A stretch of 64,000 bases of DNA from Bacteroidales bacterium (GTDB taxonomy: Bacteria; Bacteroidota; Bacteroidia; Bacteroidales; GCA-2748055): assembly GCA_020636775.1 (NCBI GenBank), contig JACJXF010000007.1, forward strand, positions 1 to 64,000, in the 5' to 3' direction. A program made the position numbers and the translations under genes. Below are positions 17,963 to 26,164 of this stretch, piece after piece. The notes beneath the pieces were generated by a model that saw nothing but the letters and a program-made list of their open reading frames with translations, made no database searches and was not told the DNA's origin. How positions within the stretch are numbered: position 1 is the first letter of the stretch; every line of letters starts with the position of its first letter.

Positions 17963-19297
17963 ATGCTGGAGCGACTCAGAACATTCATTAATGAACATGA
18001 TCTTTTTCATAAAGATGACCGTTTGTTACTGACAGTCAGCGGAGGTATCGATTCAGTTGTATTATTGGATCTGCTGGTAAAACTGGGTTATGATTGTGGA
18101 ATTGCGCATTGTAATTTTCATCTTCGCAACGAAGAATCTGACGGGGATGAAAAATTTGTAAGAGAGCTTGGAGACAGTTATGGAATCCATGTATATGTCA
18201 GGAATTTTGAAACCGCGGAATATGCTGAAGGGAACAGGTTATCAATACAGATGGCCGCGAGGGAGTTGCGTTACGACTGGTTTGAAGAAATAAGGCAACA
18301 GGAAGGTTTTGACTGGATAACCACGGCTCACAATAAGAATGATGTATCTGAGACATTCCTGCTTAACCTGAGCCGAGGAACAGGACTTCAGGGACTTACA
18401 GGCATTAAATATAAAAGCGGCCGACTAATACGTCCACTGCTTTTCGCTACAAGAGATGAAATAAAAAGCTATGCTCTCAGTGCCGGCTTAGATTGGCGTG
18501 AAGATTCGAGCAATGCCAGCCTGAAATACAGCCGGAATAAAATCAGGCACTCTCTGATCCCCCTTTTCGAAGAAATTAATCCAAAATTTACGGATACCCT
18601 TGCTGAGAATATTCAAAGGCTAAAGGAAGCTGAGGAAATTTATCTGGATGCCATACTTAAAGTCCGAAATAATGTAATCCACCGTGAAAAAGGCTTGGTA
18701 TGGATTTTTATTAATGATGTAGCGGGATTAAATCCAATTGAAACCTGGATGTACGAAATTCTGAAGGAATTCAATTTTACATCTTCCGTAGTTAATGATA
18801 TCATCAGGAGTCTTGACGGGCCGGCCGGCCGGCAGTTTTTTTCTTCAACTCACAGACTCGTTAAAGACAGGGAAAAATTAATACTACAGCTGATAACGGA
18901 AGAAAATCAAAGAAGGTACTATATCGAAAAGGAAAACGGGATTATCCTGGAGCCCCTGAAGCTAAAAACCGAAATATTTGAACGAAGTCATGATTTCATT
19001 ATTCCTGCAAATCCGGATACAGCCTGTCTGGATCTCGATACCCTGGAATTCCCGCTGGTTCTGAGAAGATGGGAAACAGGAGATTATTTTTGTCCCCTTG
19101 GAATGAGAAGCATGAAAAAACTAAGTGATTTTTTCATTGACCTGAAACTCTCAATACCCCAAAAGGAAAATACCTGGATCCTTCAATCAGGTAATGAGAT
19201 TTGCTGGGTAATTGGTCATCGCATTTCTGATAATTTCAAAATTCTGGCACATACAAAGAATATTCTGAAGATAAGCCTGGATAGCGATTCAGAATAG
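17963..19297 (+). CDS. tilS: tRNA(Ile)-lysidine synthetase
   Basis: TilS modifies C34 of the CAU-anticodon tRNA-Ile to lysidine, switching it from Met to Ile decoding; it is normally essential. The 444-aa product has the PP-loop SGGIDSVVLL (about residue 27), HCNFHLR, the TTAHNKNDVSETFLLNLSRGTG segment, and a C-terminal TilS domain (LRRWETGDYFCPLGM, then KKLSDFFIDLKLS). The frame is open further upstream, but conserved sequence begins at MLERLRTFINEH, so the ATG at 17963 is chosen. A bidirectional terminator separates it from the convergent tyrA. Confidence 0.96.
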   Translation: MLERLRTFINEHDLFHKDDRLLLTVSGGIDSVVLLDLLVKLGYDCGIAHCNFHLRNEESDGDEKFVRELGDSYGIHVYVRNFETAEYAEGNRLSIQMAARELRYDWFEEIRQQEGFDWITTAHNKNDVSETFLLNLSRGTGLQGLTGIKYKSGRLIRPLLFATRDEIKSYALSAGLDWREDSSNASLKYSRNKIRHSLIPLFEEINPKFTDTLAENIQRLKEAEEIYLDAILKVRNNVIHREKGLVWIFINDVAGLNPIETWMYEILKEFNFTSSVVNDIIRSLDGPAGRQFFSSTHRLVKDREKLILQLITEENQRRYYIEKENGIILEPLKLKTEIFERSHDFIIPANPDTACLDLDTLEFPLVLRRWETGDYFCPLGMRSMKKLSDFFIDLKLSIPQKENTWILQSGNEICWVIGHRISDNFKILAHTKNILKISLDSDSE

Positions 19298-19332
19298 AAA
19301 AATGCTTGAACCAATTATGCCGGAATTTACTT

Positions 19333-19361
19333 AAACCAGGAAAATTATCCTGGTTTTTTCA
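19333..19361. terminator. Bidirectional terminator overlapping the tyrA 3' end
   Basis: AAACCAGGA (19333-19341) pairs with TCCTGGTTT (19348-19356), followed by further Ts on the plus strand and Ts on the minus strand from the A run. The right arm encodes the last codons of tyrA. It should stop tilS and the minus-strand tyrA transcript. Confidence 0.8.
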
Positions 19362-20133
19362 TTCCAATATTGCTTCTTAACTGGTTAAAATATTCCTTTA
19401 GGGCTGGTTTATCCGAAGAACGTATCAGGTTAATGAGGTCTCCCAGACTTTCCTTGATCATTTCAACCTGTGACAAACTGTAAGGATTAAGCAATATCTC
19501 CGATAAAAGGTAATCATCTTCTGTTAGAAGTCCTTTTGCAATTTCATAATGTTTACGAAATGTAGTACCCGGAGCTTCCTGCTCTTTCATGCAGGACGCA
19601 AAAACAAGTGTGGATGAAAATGGAATAGAAAGAGAATAGGCAATGGTTTCATCATGCTCCTTAAAACTATAGTCGAAAATCTTAATATTCAGTGATTTAT
19701 AAAAGTTCCTGAAAAACTCTTTGCCTTCTTCATCCCCTTCTTTGATAATAATGGCATTTTCTTCTGCAAGATGTCTGATATTGGCAAATGTGGGTCCGAA
19801 CATCGGATGGGTTGAAACAAATCGCATCCCGCAGCTTTCGTAGTATTTCTCCAGCCCGTTTTTAACCGAAGTGATGTCCGCAATTATACATTTCTTATTC
19901 AGGGAGGGAACAATTTCCTTGAAAACGTTTACAGTATTTTCAAGACTAACGGCATTAATAAGCATATCAGGCTGAAATTCAAGCAGTTCTTCCAAATAAA
20001 GAAATTTGCGCGAATTGAAGAAATACTTCAGTTTATTCCTGTTTGCATCATAAACGCCTACCTCGTAATCCAGGCAAAGCGATTCGACCAGCCATGATCC
20101 CATGTTTCCTGCACCTACTACTGCTACTCTCAT
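19345..20133 (-). CDS. tyrA: Prephenate dehydrogenase
   Basis: TyrA converts prephenate to 4-hydroxyphenylpyruvate with NAD, the committed step to tyrosine. The 262-aa product starts MRVAVVGAGNMGSWL (Rossmann loop) and carries the STHPMFGPTFANIRH active-site segment. It has no chorismate mutase or ACT domain, so it is a minimal dehydrogenase. It shares a strand with pheA-aroC but is separated from aroC by 270 bp without genes, so it may have its own promoter or be read from the operon. Its last codons form half of a terminator stem. Confidence 0.9.
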   Translation of the reverse strand: MRVAVVGAGNMGSWLVESLCLDYEVGVYDANRNKLKYFFNSRKFLYLEELLEFQPDMLINAVSLENTVNVFKEIVPSLNKKCIIADITSVKNGLEKYYESCGMRFVSTHPMFGPTFANIRHLAEENAIIIKEGDEEGKEFFRNFYKSLNIKIFDYSFKEHDETIAYSLSIPFSSTLVFASCMKEQEAPGTTFRKHYEIAKGLLTEDDYLLSEILLNPYSLSQVEMIKESLGDLINLIRSSDKPALKEYFNQLRSNIGMKKPG

Positions 20134-20403
20134 TTTTATTAATTGTTATTTTGAATTATGAATTTATTTTGGGAATTGTTGTTAATGTCTGCCTGCCGTC
20201 AAGGCAGGGGTTAATGGGTGCAAACAAGCTGGCGATATAAGTGTTTGTTTTCAAAATTATTAGTTACGGTATTAAGTTTATTATTTTGCCTTGCATCCTC
20301 TTTCATTCGCACAGAGTGTGATACCGTTTCACTTCATTCCTGCGGAGCAGGATTTCACTACGTTCAATTTTCATTCACTATTTTGCATTTCTCTCCTTCC
20401 TTC
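20134..20403. other. 270-bp non-coding gap between aroC and tyrA
   Basis: I find no convincing gene here. The gap contains the hairpin CCTGCC-GTCAA-GGCAGG (20192-20208) and a segment near 20300-20370 with several short inverted pieces. It may hold the tyrA promoter or a degenerate intergenic repeat. Short plus-strand frames here have no family resemblance. Confidence 0.5.
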
Positions 20404-21393
20404 TCACCACACTCTTTTAATCCTGTTTTCAATCATAAGCAAATCAGCCAGCACAATAGCAGTGGCAGCTTCAAGGACCACCGGAACGCGCAGGGCGATG
20501 CACAGATCGTGCCGACCTTCAATTCGCAGCTCTGCCATCTTTCCTGATTTAATATTCATGGTATTCTGAGGGAGCGGAATACTGCTGGTAGGCTTTACCG
20601 CCACCCTGAATACAATATCATTACCGTTTGCAATACCTCCGTTTACACCTCCTGCATGATTGCTTGATGTCTTACCATCGACTGAAATAAAACTGTCATT
20701 GTGTTCGCTGCCTTTCATGCCGGCGGCTGCAAAGCCCGCTCCAAATTCAATAGCTTTGATGGCAGGGATACTGAAAGCGATATGCGCAATCAGGGATTCG
20801 ACCGAATTGAAGAATGGTTCCCCTATTCCTGCAGGAATTTGAGAGGCCCTGCATTCTACGATTCCTCCTATTGAGTCCTGTTTTGCAATGGCTGCCTCTA
20901 CAGCTTTTTCAATATCCTTCATTCCTCCTGCTTCAGTCAGCTGAGCAGAAACCAAAACTGGAGATATTATCTTTTTTGCAATTACCCCGGCAGCCACCAG
21001 ACCCAATGTAAGTCTCCCGCTAAAATGACCACCTCCCCTGAAATCCTCAAAACCACCAAATTTTTTATATGCAACAAAATCAGCATGTCCGGGTCGCGGA
21101 GTTTCCCTCAACTTTTCGTAGTCCTTAAATCTTGTATTGGTATTTTCAAAAATAATAGTCAGTGGCGCGCCAGTTGTATGATCATTAAATACACCACTCA
21201 TAAATCGTGGCAGGTCAGCTTCTTTTCTTGGAGTTGTACCTTTGGAACCACTTCTTCTTCTGTCCAGGTCAGTTTTAAAATCGGATTCCAGCAAAGGAAT
21301 ACCGGCAGGGCATCCATCTATAGTAACGCCAACAGAATTTCCATGCGATTCACCAAAAATACTGACTCTGAATAAGGTTCCAAAGCTATTCAT
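20404..21393 (-). CDS. aroC: Chorismate synthase
   Basis: AroC eliminates phosphate from EPSP to give chorismate, using reduced FMN. The 329-aa product contains FGESHG (residues 14-19), the RRRSGSKGTTPRKEAD segment, TPRPGHAD, the EDFRGGGHFSGR motif, SNHAGGVNGGI and the C-terminal EGRHDLCIALR with its conserved Arg/His/Asp. It is about 30 residues shorter than the E. coli enzyme because the helical insert after the FRGGGH region is reduced; all active-site blocks remain. It starts 3 bp after the aroD stop. Confidence 0.97.
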   Translation of the reverse strand: MNSFGTLFRVSIFGESHGNSVGVTIDGCPAGIPLLESDFKTDLDRRRSGSKGTTPRKEADLPRFMSGVFNDHTTGAPLTIIFENTNTRFKDYEKLRETPRPGHADFVAYKKFGGFEDFRGGGHFSGRLTLGLVAAGVIAKKIISPVLVSAQLTEAGGMKDIEKAVEAAIAKQDSIGGIVECRASQIPAGIGEPFFNSVESLIAHIAFSIPAIKAIEFGAGFAAAGMKGSEHNDSFISVDGKTSSNHAGGVNGGIANGNDIVFRVAVKPTSSIPLPQNTMNIKSGKMAELRIEGRHDLCIALRVPVVLEAATAIVLADLLMIENRIKRVW

Positions 21394-21396
21394 GAT

Positions 21397-22029
21397 TTAC
21401 TGGATTTTATGTATAATATCTTTCAGTTCCGTAAAGTTAAACTGTCCCTCAGCCGTTTCGCTTCCCGCTGACGGAGAGGCAAAAGTAAACTCGGAACCAA
21501 GAAAGGGTGCTGCAATACGGGTGATTTTGCCGGCTTTTCCCATTCCCAGAATTACCTTTCGACCTGTAATTGCATAAAGCGATAAGAGTCTGGCAGAATC
21601 AGCCCCCGAATATGCCCTGCAGGCAATCTTTGCAATGTCTGCTCCGGCCAGATAACATTCGTTTAAAATATTTTCAAGGCTTTCCGATGAGGGTGTCATT
21701 TCATAATTATGGTACGAGACAATAAGGTCACAGTTATGAGAATCAGTAAGCTTCCGGATTGCCTGTATAAAATCTTCACCGGATTCTATCTCAACATCCA
21801 GATAGCTTACACCGGATTCTGCAGCCAGTGTGAAGAGTTCCAGCCTTTCTTCATCATTAAACTCACCAGGCCTGCAGGTAAAGATCAGCTTTCCGCCTAA
21901 ACGGATCACATCGGCATAATCGCTCGCCTGCCAACTTAGAAGATCAGCTCTTAACTCAATAAATCCTGTGTTTTGCAAAACCTTCTTTGCCTCAGCAGGA
22001 CTTCCGGTACCAATACTAACGCAAATCAT
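21397..22029 (-). CDS. aroD: 3-dehydroquinate dehydratase, type I
   Basis: AroD dehydrates 3-dehydroquinate to 3-dehydroshikimate through a Schiff base. The 210-aa product has the ELRADLL motif near the N-terminus, the catalytic His region IVSYHNYE, the Schiff-base Lys in DIAKIACRA, and LGMGKAGKITRIAAPFLGSEFTFA. The C-terminus (AEGQFNFTEL) is normal. It is slightly shorter than E. coli AroD but complete. It overlaps the end of aroB by 14 bp, indicating translational coupling within the aromatic operon. Confidence 0.95.
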   Translation of the reverse strand: MICVSIGTGSPAEAKKVLQNTGFIELRADLLSWQASDYADVIRLGGKLIFTCRPGEFNDEERLELFTLAAESGVSYLDVEIESGEDFIQAIRKLTDSHNCDLIVSYHNYEMTPSSESLENILNECYLAGADIAKIACRAYSGADSARLLSLYAITGRKVILGMGKAGKITRIAAPFLGSEFTFASPSAGSETAEGQFNFTELKDIIHKIQ

Positions 22030-23044
22030 GTAATACAGTTTTTAATGTTTGAACCTCAAGCTTATGGATTACAGCTTTTCCTATATCTTTCAATAAAATA
22101 AAACTGATACTTCCTCCGCTGCGTTTCTTGTCCTTTTTCATAGCTTCTGCAAGTACTTCCACTTCCCATTTGAAGCTTACAGGGAGGCTGCATCGGATCA
22201 ACAGTTTCTCGATTCTTTCAGCTTTCTCAGCTTCAAGTAAACCGAGCTTAACAGATAGTTTTGCGGCAAGAACCATTCCCAGTGAAACAGCCTCACCGTG
22301 AGGTATTTTGTACAATTTCTCAAAACCATGAGCAAAGGTATGACCAAAGTTAAGGGTTTTTCTTTCACCAAGCTCTCTTTCATCAGCCTGAACTACTTCA
22401 ATTTTATTTTTAACCGAGCGGCTTATCATATATTCAAGTACTTTGGCATCCCTTTTTATCCCACTCTCAATATTCCTTTCAAGATACTCAAAGAATTCCG
22501 GATCCCTGATGGCGCCATATTTAACTATTTCAGCAAAACCTGCCAAAAATTCTCTTTCAGGAAGACTGGAAAGGCTATCAATGTCGCAGAATACCTGAGC
22601 GGGTTGATTTATAACTCCGATCATGTTTTTAAAGCCATCAAGGTTTACCCCGTTCTTTCCACCAATGGATGCATCCACCTGACCCAGCAATGTTGTTGAA
22701 ACAAAAGCAAAACTGATTCCCCTCAAATAGGTAGATGCAATGAAGCCCGAAAGGTCAGTTGCAATTCCACCGCCGGCTCCAATAAGCGTCCAGCTGCGAT
22801 CCACTTCCAGTTCCAGAAGTTTATGATAAAGTTCAATCGCCCGGGTCATGGATTTCGCCTGCTCCCCTGCACCTATTGAGATGATATTAAACGAATCAAA
22901 CTTCTTACGGTGATAGGTCAAAAGATTTTCATCAGCAAGGACAAGGGTTCTGGCTGGGTCGAAACCCTGCAAAAACTTCCGGCTATCTCCACCAATAATA
23001 ATTATGGAGGCCCCTCCCTTACTGACTAGTTCAAGCGTATTCAT
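22016..23044 (-). CDS. aroB: 3-dehydroquinate synthase
   Basis: AroB cyclises DAHP to 3-dehydroquinate, with NAD and a divalent metal. The 342-aa product contains GAGGGIATDLSGFIASTYLRG (NAD binding), the QVDASIGGKNGVN segment, a metal-binding Glu in AEIVKYG, and the two metal His motifs NFGHTFAHGFE and IPHGEAVSLGM. The length is standard. The start is ATG at 23044, overlapping the aroG-CM stop by 4 bp. It is third gene of the aromatic operon. Confidence 0.97.
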   Translation of the reverse strand: MNTLELVSKGGASIIIIGGDSRKFLQGFDPARTLVLADENLLTYHRKKFDSFNIISIGAGEQAKSMTRAIELYHKLLELEVDRSWTLIGAGGGIATDLSGFIASTYLRGISFAFVSTTLLGQVDASIGGKNGVNLDGFKNMIGVINQPAQVFCDIDSLSSLPEREFLAGFAEIVKYGAIRDPEFFEYLERNIESGIKRDAKVLEYMISRSVKNKIEVVQADERELGERKTLNFGHTFAHGFEKLYKIPHGEAVSLGMVLAAKLSVKLGLLEAEKAERIEKLLIRCSLPVSFKWEVEVLAEAMKKDKKRSGGSISFILLKDIGKAVIHKLEVQTLKTVLHDLR

Positions 23045-24138
23045 TTTACAGTTTCCTCACTTGAGTTCATGACTACGGTTTGATGATTAATGGATTCCTG
23101 GTGAATAGCCTGAAACACCTTGAGGATAAAATCCTCGCTGAGTCCTTTCCGGCTGCCCAGGTTAATACGGTTTCTTACAATATCGTCCCATCGCTGTGAT
23201 TGCAGGATGGTAATATTATTTTCTTTTTTGTGCTTTCCGATTTCTTCAACCACCTTCATTCTTTTCTCAAAGATCTGAATAAGCTTATCATCAAGTTTAT
23301 CAATCTGCTCTCTGAGTTCGGCCAGGTTTATTGTAGCATTTAAATCGCCTTCTTCCCTGAATATAAGTCTTGACAAAAGCTCCTTAAGTACCTGAGGTGT
23401 TATTTGTTGTTTCGCATCGCTCCATGCCTCATCGGGAGTGATATGGGTTTCGATGATAAGTCCGTCGAAGTTAAGGTCCATGGCCTTTTGAGAAACATCA
23501 TACAGCATATGACGATTTCCGCAGATATGACTTGGGTCGGTGATGATTTTTAATTCAGGAATTCTTCTGCGTAATTCTATAGGTACCTGCCATTGCGGTT
23601 CATTGCGGAAGAGAGATTTATCGTATGCCGAGAAACCCCGATGGATTGCCACGAGCTTTTTTATTCCGGCATTATTAATTCGTTCAAAGGCTCCAATCCA
23701 TAATTCCAGATCAGGGTTCACGGGATTTTTAATCATCACGGGAATATCGACTCCTTTAAGAGAATCGGCAATCTCCTGAACAGCAAAGGGATTCGCAGAT
23801 GTACGTGCCCCTATCCACAGAATATCGATTCCATGTTTCAGGCAGTCTTCCACGTGTTTCGCATTGGCAACCTCTGTTGTGGTAAGCATACCGGTTTCTT
23901 TACTGACCATCTGAAGCCACTTGAGACCTTCCGTTCCAACACCCTCAAAAGCGTTAGGTCGTGTACGCGGTTTCCAGATACCTGCGCGATATATTCTGAT
24001 TCCCCTTGATGAAAGCTCTCTGGCGGTTTTCAGTACCTGATCTTCTGTTTCAGCTGAGCAGGGTCCGGCGATTATAATTGGCCTGCTCATGCAATCGCCG
24101 CAAAGCGCAAGAGGCTCCAGATCTAATTTAATTCCCAT
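23041..24138 (-). CDS. Bifunctional DAHP synthase / chorismate mutase
   Basis: This 365-aa protein catalyses both the entry step of the shikimate pathway (PEP plus erythrose-4-phosphate to DAHP) and chorismate to prephenate. Residues about 15-260 form a KDSA-like type I-beta DAHP synthase (IIAGPCSAE, IYRAGIWKPRTRPNAF, ITDPSHICGNRHML). Residues about 270-350 form an AroQ chorismate mutase (LREQIDKLDDKLIQIFEKR, then RWDDIVRNR). This order, with the mutase at the C-terminus, is usual in Bacteroidetes. Prephenate feedback through the mutase domain is likely by family analogy. It starts 10 bp after pheA. Confidence 0.95.
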   Translation of the reverse strand: MGIKLDLEPLALCGDCMSRPIIIAGPCSAETEDQVLKTARELSSRGIRIYRAGIWKPRTRPNAFEGVGTEGLKWLQMVSKETGMLTTTEVANAKHVEDCLKHGIDILWIGARTSANPFAVQEIADSLKGVDIPVMIKNPVNPDLELWIGAFERINNAGIKKLVAIHRGFSAYDKSLFRNEPQWQVPIELRRRIPELKIITDPSHICGNRHMLYDVSQKAMDLNFDGLIIETHITPDEAWSDAKQQITPQVLKELLSRLIFREEGDLNATINLAELREQIDKLDDKLIQIFEKRMKVVEEIGKHKKENNITILQSQRWDDIVRNRINLGSRKGLSEDFILKVFQAIHQESINHQTVVMNSSEETVK

Positions 24139-24148
24139 CGTTCTGTTA

Positions 24149-25012
24149 TTAATCCATTATTGAGTTTCCTTTAACATATTCACCCAGTATTCCCAGCTCA
24201 CTGGTAAAAGGGCGTATTGCATCGAGTGCCTTTTTGTACCATTCGTAATCATCAAAAATTACATCCACATAAAACTGGTACTCCCAATCCTTACCCATAA
24301 TTGGCAATGATTGTATTTTGGAAAGGTTAATATCGTAATACGACAAAATTGATAAAATTTTTGATAACGAACCTGTTTTGTGAGCAAGGGCAAAATGCAG
24401 AGATGATTTGTTTACAATGGATGTATCCTGAATTTCTCCATTTTTCTCCCTAAGAATCAGGAAGCGGGTATAGTTCATTTTGTTTGTCTCAATTCCGGCT
24501 GCTATTATTTCGAGTCCGTATTTTTTAGCTGCCAGATCACTGGATATAGCTGCTTTTCCTTCCAGCTTTTCATCATGTATCATTTTAGCACTCAGGGCCG
24601 TATCAATGCTTTCTATAAGTTTTATATTTGGATAGTTGTCGAAGAAAAGCTGACACTGCAATATTGCCATGGGATGAGAATACACCTCCACAATATCTTC
24701 AATTTTCTGACCCGGTAAGGCTACAAGATTCTGGCGAATGCGGAGGTAGATTTCGCCTATGATCTGCATTTTCGAATCCTTAATAAGAGCATAGTTTGGA
24801 ATGATGCTTCCCGCAAGGGAGTTTTCAATGGCCATGATTCCAAAATCAACCATCCTCTGCTTCAGGGAGCTCATAAGATCCTTGAAGGTATTATTTGGAA
24901 TGATATCGATTTCCTGACCCTCAAAATAATGTTTAGCGGCTATCTCATGAAAAGCACCATATCCCCCCTGTATTGCAATGGTAATAGGCTTATTTTGAGA
25001 ATCTGATTCCAT
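24149..25012 (-). CDS. pheA: Prephenate dehydratase
   Basis: PheA converts prephenate to phenylpyruvate, the last common step to phenylalanine. The 287-aa product has ITIAIQGGYGAFHEIAA at the N-terminus, the catalytic Thr-Arg-Phe in MNYTRFLIL, and a C-terminal ACT domain (HKTGSLSKILSILSYYDIN, then KIQSLP). It has no mutase domain; that is fused to DAHP synthase in the next gene. The start is ATG at 25012. It is first structural gene of the operon, only 13 nt after an intrinsic terminator preceded by a Phe/Tyr-rich leader frame, so expression is probably set by attenuation. Confidence 0.95.
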   Translation of the reverse strand: MESDSQNKPITIAIQGGYGAFHEIAAKHYFEGQEIDIIPNNTFKDLMSSLKQRMVDFGIMAIENSLAGSIIPNYALIKDSKMQIIGEIYLRIRQNLVALPGQKIEDIVEVYSHPMAILQCQLFFDNYPNIKLIESIDTALSAKMIHDEKLEGKAAISSDLAAKKYGLEIIAAGIETNKMNYTRFLILREKNGEIQDTSIVNKSSLHFALAHKTGSLSKILSILSYYDINLSKIQSLPIMGKDWEYQFYVDVIFDDYEWYKKALDAIRPFTSELGILGEYVKGNSIMD

Positions 25013-25025
25013 ATTTTTCGTTATT

Positions 25026-25057
25026 AAAAAAGGCCCCGAATGAACCGGGGCCTTTTT
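25026..25057 (-). terminator. Attenuator terminator in front of pheA
   Basis: On the minus strand an A run and GGCCCCG (25052-25046) pair with CGGGGCC (25038-25032) around a seven-base loop, followed by TTTTTT (25031-25026). It lies 13 nt before pheA and 20 nt after the leader-peptide stop, so it must be bypassed for the operon to be expressed. Its left arm can instead pair with ACCGGG inside the leader (25097-25092). Confidence 0.85.
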
Positions 25058-25076
25058 ATGAGATTTTATTTAGTTT

Positions 25077-25166
25077 TTAATCCACACAATTCCCGGTCAG
25101 CTTTTTCAGGCTAAAATAAAAGAAGTAAAAGTAATAGAATACCGGTATGTAAAGATTTCTGTTCAT
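25077..25166 (-). CDS. Phe/Tyr-rich leader peptide of the aromatic operon
   Basis: A 29-codon frame, ATG at 25166 and TAA at 25077-25079. Residues 10-18 read FYYFYFFYF, nine consecutive aromatic codons (five Phe, four Tyr), with another Tyr at residue 6. Codons 8-9 contain CCGGT (25145-25141), which can pair with ACCGG in codons 24-25. The same ACCGGG can instead pair with CCCGGT in the terminator stem (25049-25044). Stalling at the aromatic codons would cover the first arm, free the antiterminator pairing and let transcription reach pheA. Reaching the stop would cover the second arm and permit termination. This is inferred from classic attenuation models; the sequence elements are directly visible. 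Confidence 0.82.
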   Translation of the reverse strand: MNRNLYIPVFYYFYFFYFSLKKLTGNCVD

Positions 25167-25170
25167 GATA

Positions 25171-25201
25171 AAAATAAAAAATCCCGATCAAAACCGGGAT
25201 T
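25171..25201 (-). terminator. Second, upstream terminator-like hairpin of the aromatic leader
   Basis: On the minus strand AATCCCG (25201-25195) pairs with CGGGATT (25186-25180), followed by a T-rich tract (25180-25171). It lies 4 nt before the leader-peptide start and downstream of any promoter further up, so it could act as a first attenuator. A competing 9-bp pairing (25227-25219 with 25199-25191, one G-U) would disrupt it. The plus strand lacks a good T tract. Confidence 0.6.
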
Positions 25202-25205
25202 GTAA

Positions 25206-25274
25206 TTAATTATATTTTTCCCGATTTGGATTAATTTGTAAAATAATATGAAAAATAAAATCGGTGCATTTCAT
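25206..25274 (-). CDS. Possible second leader peptide upstream of the first hairpin
   Basis: A 22-codon frame (ATG at 25274, TAA at 25206-25208) begins MKCTDFIFHIILQ and ends 5 nt before the upstream hairpin. Codons 16-19 contain one arm of the alternative antiterminator pairing, so a translating ribosome would affect the fold. The amino-acid content (two Phe, one Tyr, four Ile) is not clearly diagnostic. It may be a chance frame. Confidence 0.3.
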   Translation of the reverse strand: MKCTDFIFHIILQINPNREKYN

Positions 25275-25424
25275 GTAAGATTTACGCAAAGAAAACTATT
25301 TTGCTTAACATATGCAAGGGAAAACCTGAAAATTGTAACAGGATGATCATATCCCCCCTCAAAATCATTACCAGTCATAATCAAAATAAGTATCTTGCGA
25401 GAAATCAATTTAAATTAAGGGGTA

Positions 25425-26060
25425 ATGAAAAGAAAAGAGCTTTTCGAAAAAACAATTGCCTGGTTCAGTGAAAATATGCCGGTTGCGGAGACAGAGTTAC
25501 AGTACCATTCTCCTTATCAATTGCTGGTTGCCGTAATACTCTCGGCGCAATGCACCGATAAAAGGGTTAATCTTATAACTCCGGGTTTTTTTTCACGGTA
25601 TCCGGATGTTTACTCCCTCTCGGAATCAGATACTGAAGAAATTTTCAGTTATATCAAGTCCTGCTCCTATCCTAATAATAAGGCAAAACATTTACTGGGA
25701 ATGGCCAAAAAAGTGGTTGATGATTTTGGCGGCAGTATTCCATCAGATCCTGAAAACCTTCAAAAGCTTCCGGGAGTGGGACGAAAAACAGCAAATGTGA
25801 TTCTCTCTGTTGCCTTTGACAAACCTGCACTTGCAGTCGACACCCATGTATTCAGGGTGGCGGCAAGGATTGGATTAACGGTAAACGCAAAAACACCTCT
25901 TGAGACTGAAAAGCAGCTCCTAAAGTATATTCCTGAAGATCTGCTGGGGATTGCCCATCACTGGCTTATTTTACATGGCAGGTATGTATGTATTGCCAGA
26001 AAACCAAAGTGCGGGCAATGCGGCTTACAGGCATTTTGCAGGTATTACTCAAAGCTCTGA
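25425..26060 (+). CDS. nth: Endonuclease III
   Basis: Nth is a DNA glycosylase/AP lyase that removes oxidised pyrimidines in base-excision repair. The 211-aa product has the helix-hairpin-helix LPGVGRKTANVIL with the catalytic Lys (about residue 120), the catalytic Asp in AVDTHVFRVA, and the C-terminal 4Fe-4S cluster ligands in the pattern C-x6-C-x2-C-x5-C (CIARKPKCGQCGLQAFC). The length is normal. The start is ATG at 25425 with AAGGGG upstream. It is divergent from the aromatic operon. Confidence 0.97.
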   Translation: MKRKELFEKTIAWFSENMPVAETELQYHSPYQLLVAVILSAQCTDKRVNLITPGFFSRYPDVYSLSESDTEEIFSYIKSCSYPNNKAKHLLGMAKKVVDDFGGSIPSDPENLQKLPGVGRKTANVILSVAFDKPALAVDTHVFRVAARIGLTVNAKTPLETEKQLLKYIPEDLLGIAHHWLILHGRYVCIARKPKCGQCGLQAFCRYYSKL

Positions 26061-26164
26061 TATCAATATTTTAATTTCCCTTTATTCCCTGAAGATTACC
26101 GAATTCAGCCGTAAATCTTAATTAACTCAGAATTTTACTATTTTTGTTACATAAAGACATTCAT

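Noticed and set aside
20218..20569. Overlapping plus-strand frames of 92-109 codons across the aroC end and the gap
   Set aside because: They are mostly antisense to aroC and have no recognisable domain or consistent start.
25282..25311. A nine-residue minus-strand frame (MLSKIVFFA) further up in the aromatic leader
   Set aside because: Too short and not followed directly by a hairpin; probably a chance frame near the promoter.
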